A stretch of 64,000 bases of DNA. Origin: Pedobacter sp. HDW13. GTDB taxonomy: Bacteria; Bacteroidota; Bacteroidia; Sphingobacteriales; Sphingobacteriaceae. A model generated the notes under the pieces. It saw nothing but the letters and a program-made list of their open reading frames with translations, was not told the DNA's origin and did no database searches. The position numbers were made by a program, and so were the translations under genes. Of the stretch, positions 26,014-35,919 are shown one piece after another (position 1 is the first letter of the stretch; each line of letters starts with the position of its first letter). The DNA lies in contig NZ_CP049868.1 of the NCBI RefSeq assembly GCF_011303555.1, forward strand, positions 4,402,001-4,466,000. The letters are read 5' to 3'.

Positions 26014-28374
26014 ATGTTCAAATTAAACCTAAAAATAGCCTTACGTAACCTTTGGAGAAACAAGGGCTTCACGCTGATTAATTTGGGCGGATTAGCCATT
26101 GGTTTGGCAAGTTGTATGATTTTGCTATTGTATGTAGCCTACGAATATGGCTACGATAAACAGTTTACCGATTACGACAAAACTTATGTATTGTATAATA
26201 ATCAGAAAACAGCTACAGAAACCTTCAGTTTTATGGCTTTTCCCGGGAAGTTGAAAGATGAAATCAGCGAGAAAGTACCTGGTGTTGCGCAGGTTAGTCG
26301 CCTGTCTTACCCAGAAGAAACGCTCCTGTCATACAACCAGAACAACTTTAAAAAGAGTGCAGTTTTTGGCGATCCCGGTTTTCTCAGGATGTTCGATTAT
26401 AAGGTTTTAAAAGGGAATAAAAATACCTTTTTACAAAGCACTGATGGTGTGATTTTATCAGAAACCCTGGCTAAAAATCTTTTTGGTAATGAAGATCCTC
26501 TAAACAAAACAGTAAAGCTTGATAATAAAGAGAATTTAAGGGTAGAAGGAGTTATAGCAGACCGCCCTAAAAATTCGACTCTAGGGATTGATTATATCAT
26601 GTCGTGGAAACTGTACGATAAGCTAAATCCGTGGACCCAAACCAGTGGCTGGGGTAATAACTACTGTATGATGTTTGTTCAACTGCAGGACAATGCGACT
26701 TTTGACCGGGTTAACAATCAGCTAAAAGGCATGATTAAGGCACATGATAAGGAGGCTACAGGCGAGCCCTTTATGCACCCGCTTTCCAAATGGCATCTGT
26801 ACGATAAATTTGAGAACGGCAAAAATGTTGGTGGAAGAATAGACCAGTTGCGGATATTTTTTCTTTTAGCCTTTTGCATCCTCCTTATTGCATGTGTTAA
26901 TTTCATGAACCTTTCTACAGCCAAATCCGAAAAAAGAGCACGCGAAGTTGGAGTACGAAAAGCCATCGGTTCATCACGTAATAACCTAGTAGGTCAGTTC
27001 ATGTTCGAATCCGTTTTGCTTACCACGCTGAGTATGATGGTCGCTTTTGTATTGATCGAAGTTAGTTTGCCTTATTTTAACAACCTGTTAGGCATCACGC
27101 TAGGGATCGATTACAGCGATTATAAATTCTGGTCAGTATTTTTAGGTTTAACATTGCTAACCGCCATCATAGCAGGAAGCTACCCTGCATTTTACCTTTC
27201 TTCTTTCGATCCGGTTAAAGTGCTCAAAGGATTTAAACTCTCGGGCGGTTCATCTTTATCCATCCGTAAATTTCTGGTGGTTTTCCAGTTTGTGTTTGCG
27301 GCCTGTATAATCGTTTGTACCGCGGTAATTTATCAGCAGTTAAACTACATTAAAAATAAGCCAATAGGATATAACCGGACAAATTTAGTGCAAATTCCTA
27401 CCGAAGGTGAGTTTGCAAAGCCCGAAAAACGTAAAATACTGCGAGATGAATTAATGAAAGCAGGCGCCATAACTGCTTTTACAGAGTATAGCCAATCTCT
27501 AACTGCCGGTGGCAACAATACCTATGGCATAAGCTGGCCTGGTAAAAACGCTAAAGACAAAGTACTAGTAAATTTTAGGTTTACCAATCTCGATCTGACC
27601 AAAACCACTGGAATGGAAATTTTGCAGGGAAGGGATTTTTCAAAAGAGTTTGTCGATACTGCCAATGTCCTGGTTAATGAGGCACTGGTTAAGGTAATGG
27701 GCATGAAAGATCCGGTTGGTAAAATGATTAGCTGGGACCAGCCAATCAGGATTATCGGAGTATTGAAAGATTATGTAATGGAATCGCCTTATCAGAAAGC
27801 TGCGCCATTGCTTATTGCGCAGAATCCTGATCGCGCTACCACCATCATTATGCGTTTAAACGATAAAAATAACATTACAACATCGGTTAATCAGATTAGC
27901 GAAGCCATTAAAAAATTAAATCCATCTTATCCGGCTGAGGTTAAGTTTGTGGACGAAAATTTTAAGGCAAAATTTAGAAACGAACAGCTATTGGGCACAC
28001 TTTCTAACTGGTTTGGTGGTTTTGCAATATTTATTTCTTGCTTAGGATTACTTGGTCTTGCACTATTTATGGCCGAGCAGCGCAAAAAAGAAATTAGTAT
28101 ACGCAAGGTATTGGGAGCCAGTACAGCCAATATCCTCACTTTACTGAATAAAGATTTTATTAAACTGGTGGCCATTGCCAATATCATTGCATTTCCGCTG
28201 GCTTATATCATTATCAATAAATGGCTTTCCGCTTATGAGTACAGAATTAATGTTTCTGCTTTGCCTTTTATTGCTGCCATTACCTTGTCGGTGCTGATTG
28301 CCATTTTAACAGTAAGTATCCAGTCGGTAAAAGTAGCCAAGGCTAACCCGGTTGATGCTTTAAAATACGAGTAA
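26014..28374 (+). CDS. FtsX/MacB-like ABC permease 2 of 8
   Basis: 786 aa, group A like permeases 1, 4 and 5, with KWHLYDKFENGKNVGGRIDQ before the second membrane block. The coupling motifs are REVGVRKAIGS and KEISIRKVLGAS. The periplasmic domains differ clearly from permease 1, while the final membrane block is almost the same protein sequence (GTLSNWFGGFAIFISCLG through ILTVSIQSVKVAKANPVDAL). Conserved and diverged DNA blocks alternate there, as expected from gene conversion. This suggests selection for different substrate-facing parts on a shared membrane core. Confidence 0.9.
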   Translation: MFKLNLKIALRNLWRNKGFTLINLGGLAIGLASCMILLLYVAYEYGYDKQFTDYDKTYVLYNNQKTATETFSFMAFPGKLKDEISEKVPGVAQVSRLSYPEETLLSYNQNNFKKSAVFGDPGFLRMFDYKVLKGNKNTFLQSTDGVILSETLAKNLFGNEDPLNKTVKLDNKENLRVEGVIADRPKNSTLGIDYIMSWKLYDKLNPWTQTSGWGNNYCMMFVQLQDNATFDRVNNQLKGMIKAHDKEATGEPFMHPLSKWHLYDKFENGKNVGGRIDQLRIFFLLAFCILLIACVNFMNLSTAKSEKRAREVGVRKAIGSSRNNLVGQFMFESVLLTTLSMMVAFVLIEVSLPYFNNLLGITLGIDYSDYKFWSVFLGLTLLTAIIAGSYPAFYLSSFDPVKVLKGFKLSGGSSLSIRKFLVVFQFVFAACIIVCTAVIYQQLNYIKNKPIGYNRTNLVQIPTEGEFAKPEKRKILRDELMKAGAITAFTEYSQSLTAGGNNTYGISWPGKNAKDKVLVNFRFTNLDLTKTTGMEILQGRDFSKEFVDTANVLVNEALVKVMGMKDPVGKMISWDQPIRIIGVLKDYVMESPYQKAAPLLIAQNPDRATTIIMRLNDKNNITTSVNQISEAIKKLNPSYPAEVKFVDENFKAKFRNEQLLGTLSNWFGGFAIFISCLGLLGLALFMAEQRKKEISIRKVLGASTANILTLLNKDFIKLVAIANIIAFPLAYIIINKWLSAYEYRINVSALPFIAAITLSVLIAILTVSIQSVKVAKANPVDALKYE

Positions 28375-28460
28375 AGCTGAAAACAAAAAGACCAAAGACT
28401 AAAGTGAGCCACTGCGGTCTTGATACTAAATACTTTTATCCTGATACTAAAAACTAAAAA

Positions 28461-30836
28461 ATGTTCAAATTAAACCTAAAAATAGCCCTGCGTAACCTTT
28501 GGAGAAACAAGGGGATTACTGCCATTAATGTTGGTGGTTTGGCCATTGCTTTAGCTGCGTTTATTTTAGTAATGCTGTATTTTACTTACGAAACCAGTTT
28601 CGATAAGTCTAATCCGAACTATAAAAATATTTATGTTGTTGGGCGGATATACCCCGATTTTAAGACCAATTATACCCCGCCACCATTAGCAAAGGCAATT
28701 AAACAACACTTCCCCGAAGTTGAAAAGGCAGGTATCACCAAAGGTAGCTTTTTTGAACTTGTGCTTAAAAACGGCAAAAACACCATTTTTACCAATAATT
28801 TCATGCAGGCCGATTATGCTGCTGCCGAAATACTAGATTTAAAACCAACTGGTGGACTGGAAAGACCTGCGGGTAATGAAGAACGTGTTTCCTATTTAAG
28901 CAAGGAAAGTATGAAAACACTTTTCCCAAATAAAACAGATAATAAGCCTGAAATGGTGATCGTGGGAAGCAGTGTTATGGGGATAACCAGTAAGATTAAT
29001 GGCTCAATTGTAAATAACACCCATTCAAATGTAACTTTCGATGGTATTTCAATTGGGAACGAGATAGGGCAGGGCGAAAATTATGGCCATAACAATTACA
29101 CCACCTACATACAGGTTAAACCTGGAACTGATGTTGCCAATTTAACAGAAAAGATAACCAGCTTATATCGGGCAGAGTTACTGAAAGAAGAAACGGATCG
29201 GGAAACGATTGATAAAATAAAAGGAATCTCTACGTTTTTAGATCCCTTATCAAACCAGCATTTAAAACCTAAAGCAGGTAACGATGCACCTTATAAAATA
29301 CTGATTGCACTTTCGGTTTTAGGAGTTCTGATTTTGGTAATTGCCAGTGTTAATTTTACTAACCTAAGTATTGCGCAGGCCACCAAACGGGCAAAAGAAG
29401 TTGGTGTTAAAAAAGTAATGGGGGCATATCGTTTCCAGTTAACTACACAATTTCTGGTCGAGATTTTAATGCAATGCTTTGCTGCTACCATATTGGCCTT
29501 AATTTTGGCTGAGCTTGCTTTGCCGGGCTTTAACAACCTGTTTCTTTTAAAGCTTTCTATCTGGCATGTAGATAATGGTTTGCTTTGGCAACTGCCTTTA
29601 ATTTTACTTTTAATCACATTGATTGCAGGCATTTACCCGGCAATGGTTTTATCGGGTTTTAAGCCTGCACTGGTTTTAAAAGGCAATTTTTCTACCAGCA
29701 AGCAAAGCTATTGGTTACGCAATGGTTTACTGGTTTTTCAATTTAGCATTGCTGTTATTTTTATTATTGGCTTGTTCATTATCAATGCCCAGCTAAAATA
29801 CATGCGTAGTCAGGATTTGGGTTTTAAAGCCGAACAGGTGGTTTACATTAAAAATATTAATTTGTTTAACAACCCGGCCAAATTTGAGCCAGTAAGAGAA
29901 CGCATGTTAAAAATACCTGGTATAAAATCGGCAACAGTAGCAACCGGAATTCCGAATGGCGCAGCCAACGGAACCAATACCTATACCTCAAATGGGGTAC
30001 AAGCCAGTATTGATTACCTGGATGTAGATTTCGATTACTTCGAAACCTTGGATATCAAGTTAAAAGAAGGTCGGTTTTTCTCCAAATCCTTTAAAACCGA
30101 TACAGCAAATTCGGCCGTAATTAACGAGAGTGCTGCCGCCAAATACGGATTAACCAATCCGATTGGCCAAACCATAAGCGGTTGCCATACCGATTATAAA
30201 ATAGTTGGGGTAATTAAAGATTTTAAGGCCCAGGGTTTCGAAAATGCCACCCAGCCAACCATTTACGCCATTAAAGATCCTTGCGGAAATGCGAAGATGG
30301 AAATCATGCTTAAAATTGAAGAGAATAAAATGGCGAGCGCATTGGCAGCATTAAAAGCACAATGGCCGGAAATTAACAAACTGGATGGAGAAGATTTTCG
30401 CTATGCGTTTTTAGATGAGCTTTACGGTAAACTCTTTAAAAAACAAGAACAGCTGCAGTCTGTCTTCTTCGCCGCTGCGGTGCTTACCATTTTTATCGCT
30501 TTGCTGGGTTTATATGCTTTTGCCAAATACATTACCAATGGCCGTTTAAAAGAAATTGCCGTGCGTAAAATATTGGGTGCAACCGATGTGCAGTTGCTCA
30601 AACTAATCAATAGTTCATTTTTTATCCTGGTGGTTATTGCCAACGTTATTTCATGGCCAATTGCCTACGTTATTACCAATATGTGGCTCAAAACCTTTGC
30701 ATACCGGATCGATTTTCCTGTTTTGCCCTTTGTAACCACCACATTGATTACCATTTTATTAACCATTATAACCGTAAGCATACAGGCTAAAAAGGCAGTT
30801 AATGCCAACCCGGTTGATGCTTTGAAATACGAATAA
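28461..30836 (+). CDS. FtsX/MacB-like ABC permease 3 of 8 (group B)
   Basis: 791 aa. The start MFKLNLKIALRNLWRNKG and tail VDALKYE match the array, but TM1 reads GGLAIALAAFILVMLYFTYE. The membrane block has FTNLSIAQATKRAKEVGVKK and an Ala-Tyr after the coupling Gly (VMGAYRFQL), shared only with permease 8. The group-A HLY..F.NGK..GG motif is replaced by LSNQHLKPKAGNDAP. The C-terminal coupling motif is KEIAVRKILGATD. The second periplasmic domain holds two cysteines (GCHTDYK, DPCGNAK) that could form a disulfide. Confidence 0.9.
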   Translation: MFKLNLKIALRNLWRNKGITAINVGGLAIALAAFILVMLYFTYETSFDKSNPNYKNIYVVGRIYPDFKTNYTPPPLAKAIKQHFPEVEKAGITKGSFFELVLKNGKNTIFTNNFMQADYAAAEILDLKPTGGLERPAGNEERVSYLSKESMKTLFPNKTDNKPEMVIVGSSVMGITSKINGSIVNNTHSNVTFDGISIGNEIGQGENYGHNNYTTYIQVKPGTDVANLTEKITSLYRAELLKEETDRETIDKIKGISTFLDPLSNQHLKPKAGNDAPYKILIALSVLGVLILVIASVNFTNLSIAQATKRAKEVGVKKVMGAYRFQLTTQFLVEILMQCFAATILALILAELALPGFNNLFLLKLSIWHVDNGLLWQLPLILLLITLIAGIYPAMVLSGFKPALVLKGNFSTSKQSYWLRNGLLVFQFSIAVIFIIGLFIINAQLKYMRSQDLGFKAEQVVYIKNINLFNNPAKFEPVRERMLKIPGIKSATVATGIPNGAANGTNTYTSNGVQASIDYLDVDFDYFETLDIKLKEGRFFSKSFKTDTANSAVINESAAAKYGLTNPIGQTISGCHTDYKIVGVIKDFKAQGFENATQPTIYAIKDPCGNAKMEIMLKIEENKMASALAALKAQWPEINKLDGEDFRYAFLDELYGKLFKKQEQLQSVFFAAAVLTIFIALLGLYAFAKYITNGRLKEIAVRKILGATDVQLLKLINSSFFILVVIANVISWPIAYVITNMWLKTFAYRIDFPVLPFVTTTLITILLTIITVSIQAKKAVNANPVDALKYE

Positions 30837-30906
30837 ACCAATTGGCAGTTTTCAGTTGGCAATTTAACAATTAACCAGTTTAACAATTAATACAGTTAAC
30901 CCTACG
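30837..30906. repeat. Permease 3-4 spacer, one of three related copies
   Basis: The words caattggcagttttcagttg, gcaatttaacaattaaccag and acagttaaccctacg recur after permease 4 (33279-33347) and after permease 6 (38311-38379), each ending at the next MFKLNLKIA start. Confidence 0.65.
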
Positions 30907-33278
30907 ATGTTCAAATTAAACTTAAAAATCGCATTACGGAACCTGTGGAAGAACAAAACCTCTTCTTTCATTAATGTAATTGGTTTGGCCATTGGCCTGG
31001 CTGCCTGTTTAATGTTGTTGCTTTATGTAACCTACGAATGGAATTTTGATAAGCAAGCTAAAAAATCGGCCCAGGTTTATACCACCATGACCAACATTGA
31101 GAGCGACAATAAGAAAATTTCGGGCACTTTTGAAGGTTCAGTTACCGCATTTGGACCGGCAATAAAAGCAGCTTTGCCTGAGGTAATGTATACTGCCCGT
31201 ATGGATTATGGCAAAGAAAATCTGATTGCAAATGGTACGAACGCATTTAAACGGAAATCAAAATTTGCCGAGCCCGATATCCTGAAAATGTACGATTATA
31301 AATTTACCAGCGGGGATGCTAAAACAGCTTTGAGTAGTCCAAATTCAATTGTGTTAACCGAATCTACAGCTAAACTTTTATTCGGTAATACCGATGTTTT
31401 GAATAAAGTGGTACGGTTTAAAGATAAGTACGACCTGAATATTACTGCTGTGATTAACGATCTGGCAGAAAACAGTTCGAATAAGTTCGATTATTTAATG
31501 CCTTGGTCGTTTTACGAATCGATAGATGAAAGCGCAAAATCGGTTAATTGGGGGAATTACAGTTACATCACGTTGGTAATGTTAAAGGAAAATGCCGACT
31601 TAACTGCTGTAAACAAAAAAATCATGGGGTAATTAAAACAAATACCCAGGATGATTTCCAAATACAGGCATTATTCCCTTTAAGTAAACTACACCTCTAC
31701 GGAAAATTCGAAGATGGAAAAAGCACTGGCGGAGCTATTGAACAGATATATCTTTTTATTGGCCTGGCCTTTGGCATCCTTTTAATTGCCTGTATCAACT
31801 TCATGAACATGGCCACGGCCAAATCAGAAAAAAGGGCCAAAGAAGTAGGAATAAAGAAAACCATTGGCGCAAACCGCAGTTCGTTAATTCTCCAGTTTTT
31901 AACAGAATCGATGGTGCTAACATTTATTGCGGTAGTTATTGCCATCGCCCTGCTCGAAATCTGCCTGCCGGCCTTTAATCATTTACTCAATATTAACCTG
32001 GGCATATCTTATTTCAATGTAAGCAGTTGGATAGGAATTTTGGCCATTGTATTTGCTACAGGCTTAATTGCAGGAAGTTATCCGGCATTTTATCTTTCTT
32101 CCTTTAATCCGGTTCAAACCCTTAAAAGAAAAATAGGTGCAAAAGGATTGTGGTCGGTTAGTTTGAGGCAGGTACTCGTTGTAGGGCAGTTTTGTTTTGC
32201 CATTATTCTGATCATTTCAACCCTTGTTATTTACCGTCAGATTCAGTTCATTAAAAACAGGCCGGTTGGTTTCGATATCAATGCTTTAGTCGAAATTCCG
32301 CAGGATGGCGAGTTGAAAGGGAAGTACGAACTGTTAAAAAGCGAATTACTTAAATCAGGCGCTGTTTCTGCCATGTTCCAGTCGTCGGTAAGTTTATCGC
32401 ACCATGGCTCCAACTTCATGGATATGGCCTGGGAAGGAATGACTAAACCAACCAACACTGTATTATTTAATCAGGTAGCTACCACATACGATTTCATCAA
32501 AACCAATGGAATTAAGCTAACCGATGGACGTGATTTTTCAAAGCAATTCGCTTCCGATTCAGTAGGCGTATTAGTAAGTGCTTCGGCAGTAAAGGTTTTT
32601 GGTTATAAAAATCCGGTAGGTAGAACTGTAAGTGCTTTTGGCGATAAATACCACATCATTGGTGTGTTTGACGATTACGTTTGGGACTCACCTTATAAAT
32701 CGAACAATCCGATGCTTGTATTTTTCGACCCACGCAGAACCGGATACATTACCATGCGTTTAAACGAAGAAAACGGCTTGCAGCGCAACATCGAAACAAT
32801 AAGCAAAGTTACCCAGGCATTAAATCCGGCTTTTCCGGTCGAAATAAATTTCCTAAACACTTTGTACCTGGATAAATATAAAACCGAAAAAACACTGGGA
32901 GTACTATCTAACCTCTTTGGTGGCCTGGCTATTTTCGTTTCCTGCTTGGGTTTATTTGGGTTAGTTGCCTACAGCGCTGAACAACGTACCAAGGAATTTG
33001 GTGTACGGAAGGTTTTGGGTGCATCGGTTGCCAATTTAATGCAGTTGCTATCGCTTTCTTTCCTTAAAATGATTGCCGTAGCCATTGTAATTGCTATACC
33101 AGTAAGTTATTATGCCATGGGCAGGTGGCTTATAAAGTTCGAATTTCATACCGATATCAGCTGGTGGATTATGCTTGTGGCAGCTATGGGTACCTTATTG
33201 ATAGCCTTAATTACGGTGAGCTTTCAGGCCTATAAAACTGCGAAGGCTAACCCGGTAGATGCTTTGAAATACGAATAA
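30907..33278 (+). pseudogene. FtsX/MacB-like ABC permease 4 of 8, interrupted by a 1-nt frameshift
   Basis: Group A. The first frame runs to NADLTAVNKKIMG and stops at 31632. The second frame continues VIKTNTQDDFQIQALFPLSK and carries KLHLYGKFEDGKSTGGAIEQ, KEVGIKKTIGAN and KEFGVRKVLGAS to 33278. The GGGG at 31626-31629 needs one more G (KIMGVIKTN) to give a single 790-aa protein of the same plan and length as its neighbours. Nothing else is degraded, so a base-call error, or a very recent mutation, is likely. Its C-terminal block (LFGLVAYSAEQRTKEFG) differs most from permeases 1 and 2. Confidence 0.85.
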
Positions 33279-33347
33279 ACCAATTGACAGTTTTCAACTG
33301 GCAATTCACAATTAACCAGTTTAACAATTTATACAGTTAACCCTACG
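33279..33347. repeat. Permease 4-5 spacer, second copy of the GGCAGTTTTCA family
   Basis: Nearly identical to 30837-30906. Here CAGTT-TTC-AACTG makes a short hairpin because one word is inverted. It runs up to the permease 5 ATG. Confidence 0.65.
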
Positions 33348-35729
33348 ATGTTCAAATTAAATCTAAAAATCGCATTGCGCAACCTGTGGAAACACAAAGG
33401 CTTTACGTTAATTAATGTAGGTGGCCTGGCCATCGGCATGGCTTGCTGTTTAATGTTGTTGCTGTATGTAAATTACGAGTGGAGTTTCGACAAGCAATAT
33501 AAAAATGCAGATAAAGTGTATTTTGCCGCATTAAACCTGAAATTTAACGGTAAACTGGCTACTACAATGGCCGTACCGAATAAGTTGGCTAATGCAGCCG
33601 CAACAGAATTGCCAGGTATTAAAAACGCAGCACGTATTTCTATGCCCGGTGGCTCCAGGCTTTACAGTCACGATCAGAACCATTTTAAGCTGGAAGCACT
33701 GAGTGTAGATCCAGCTTTTCTGAAAATCCTCGATCAGAAATTTATTTACGGCGATCCCGAAACAGCATTGGCCGAACCCCATAATGTGCTAATCAATGCC
33801 TCTACTGCTAAAAAGTTATTTGGCGATCAAAATCCACTTGGCCAAAGCATTACTTACGACAATAAGATAAGTTTGAAGGTGAGTGCAGTGATTGAAGATC
33901 TGCCTAAGAACCAAAGTATTCAATTTGATATTTTACAGCCATGGGCATTTCTAGAACAGGAAAACCCAGCAGAGAAAGAATATGGTTGGGGCGCTATTAC
34001 CTGCTTAACTATATTCCAGCTGAAAGATAATGCCAATTTAGAAGCTACGAATACAGCCATTAAAAATTTTGTGGTAAACAAAGAACCTAACCTGAAGGAA
34101 ATGACCTACCAGATTTTTCTTTTTCCACTGGCTAAACTCCATCTGTACGATAAATTTGATAATGGAGAATCGACTGGCGGTAAAATAGATCAGCTAAAAT
34201 TATTCGTTTTTCTAGCCATTTGCGTGTTGCTTATTGCCTGTATCAATTACATGAACCTTTCTACCGCTAAATCTGAAAAACGGGCGAGGGAAGTAGGGGT
34301 ACGTAAGGCTTTAGGCTCTACCCGCAATACCATCATGGGACAGTTTATGATCGAGTCGCTTTTGTTATCGGTTCTGGCCATGGCCATTGCTTTTATTACG
34401 CTCGAGGTTTCTTTGCCTTATTTCAATAACCTGCTTGATATTTCGATTAAGATCGACTACAGTTCATATCAGTTTTGTGGATTGTTACTTTCGATGGTAT
34501 TGATTACCGGCTTACTTGCCGGAAGTTACCCTGCTTTCTATCTTTCCTCTTTTATTCCTGTCAAAGTACTTAAAGGTTTTAAAGGCTCCACCGGTTCACT
34601 TTCTATCCGCAAAACATTGGTGGTGGTGCAGTTTAGCCTTTCTATTTGTATGATTATTTCGGCCATTGTAATTTACAGCCAAATTCAGCACCTTAAAAAT
34701 AAACCACTGGGCTTCGATCAAACTGCGCTTGCTCAGATTGATCTGGAAGGCGAGTGGGCCAAGCCGGAGAAGCTCGCACTGTTTAAAAATGAATTGCAAA
34801 AAGCAGGAGCTATTACCTCGGCTACAGAATATGCTGGCTCATTTACCAGCGGCGGCTCTATTACGGGCGATATTTCATGGCCCGGAAAGCCTAAAAATGA
34901 TGTTTCGATTATTAATTATAGAAGCACTGGTTTCGAATTCGCCAAAACTACCGGTGTAAAAATCGTAGCGGGAAGAGATTTTGATCCTAAATTTTCTGCC
35001 GATACTGCCACCTCACTTTTACTTAATCAAACCGCTGTTAAAACCATGGGATTAAAGAATCCGGTTGGCACTGTGATTCATTGGGGCGATAATCCACCGC
35101 TTAAAGTAGTAGGCGTAGTGCAGGATTATTCAAATGAATCTCTTGCTTCCAAAATACAGCCAACAGTTTATTATTATAACATCAAGACCAGCAAGGTTTT
35201 ATTGCTTAAACTAAACCCTACGCAATCGTTAGGTACTTCTGTTGAAGCGATAAAATCGGTTAGCAGCCGTTTAAATCCTGCTTATCCGGTTGAAGTAAAA
35301 ATGGTTAGTCAGGGGATGGCCGAAAAACTCCGTAGCGAAAGGTTGCTCAGCGTACTTTCTAACCTGTTTGGCGGCTTTGCCATTTTTATTTCATGCCTTG
35401 GCTTGCTTGGCCTGGCCTTGTACACTGCCGAACAGCGGAGCAAAGAAATCAGTATCCGTAAAGTTTTAGGAGCTAATCTTTCTGACATTCTGATCCTGTT
35501 AAACAAAGATTTTATGAAACTGGTGGTAATAGCCAATCTGATTGCCATTCCGGTGGCTTATATCCTTGTGGCTAAATGGCTGGAGAAATACGATTATAAA
35601 ATTTCGATCAATCCATGGCCCTTTTTGCTGGCGCTTTTAACCTCGGTACTCATTGCCCTGATAACAGTAAGCATGCAGACTTTTAAAGTTGCCAAAGCCA
35701 ATGCCGTTGATGCACTAAAATACGAATAA
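33348..35729 (+). CDS. FtsX/MacB-like ABC permease 5 of 8
   Basis: 793 aa, group A (KLHLYDKFDNGESTGGKIDQ). It starts MFKLNLKIALRNLWKHKGFT with TM1 GGLAIGMACCLMLLLYVNYE. The coupling motifs are REVGVRKALGSTR and KEISIRKVLGANL, and the tail is VDALKYE. The mid-protein stretch SIRKTLVVVQFSLSICMIIS supplies the TM between the two halves. Intact, and separated from permease 6 by the array's longest spacer (190 nt). Confidence 0.9.
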   Translation: MFKLNLKIALRNLWKHKGFTLINVGGLAIGMACCLMLLLYVNYEWSFDKQYKNADKVYFAALNLKFNGKLATTMAVPNKLANAAATELPGIKNAARISMPGGSRLYSHDQNHFKLEALSVDPAFLKILDQKFIYGDPETALAEPHNVLINASTAKKLFGDQNPLGQSITYDNKISLKVSAVIEDLPKNQSIQFDILQPWAFLEQENPAEKEYGWGAITCLTIFQLKDNANLEATNTAIKNFVVNKEPNLKEMTYQIFLFPLAKLHLYDKFDNGESTGGKIDQLKLFVFLAICVLLIACINYMNLSTAKSEKRAREVGVRKALGSTRNTIMGQFMIESLLLSVLAMAIAFITLEVSLPYFNNLLDISIKIDYSSYQFCGLLLSMVLITGLLAGSYPAFYLSSFIPVKVLKGFKGSTGSLSIRKTLVVVQFSLSICMIISAIVIYSQIQHLKNKPLGFDQTALAQIDLEGEWAKPEKLALFKNELQKAGAITSATEYAGSFTSGGSITGDISWPGKPKNDVSIINYRSTGFEFAKTTGVKIVAGRDFDPKFSADTATSLLLNQTAVKTMGLKNPVGTVIHWGDNPPLKVVGVVQDYSNESLASKIQPTVYYYNIKTSKVLLLKLNPTQSLGTSVEAIKSVSSRLNPAYPVEVKMVSQGMAEKLRSERLLSVLSNLFGGFAIFISCLGLLGLALYTAEQRSKEISIRKVLGANLSDILILLNKDFMKLVVIANLIAIPVAYILVAKWLEKYDYKISINPWPFLLALLTSVLIALITVSMQTFKVAKANAVDALKYE

Positions 35730-35919
35730 GGATAAAGGTAGAGGAAAGGAAGGTAGGCGGCTCTAATGTCCAATCCTGTCTCCCAATCTTTAATCTTAAA
35801 ATATGTTGAATTAAACTTTAAATTATAAATAATGGTGGGTAAGTTGATAATAGGTAAGCATAAGGGTTAAACGCCCAGTCCTTCAACCTTCTGGCCTTCC
35901 AACCTTCAACCTTAAAACA
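35730..35919. other. 190-nt spacer between permeases 5 and 6
   Basis: This is the longest gap in the permease array and marks the change from group A to group C genes. It is AT-rich in the middle (35815-35870). The final 45 nt consist of cttcaaccttctggccttcc-type words directly before ATG 35920. A secondary promoter is possible but no TAnnTTTG was found. Confidence 0.4.
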
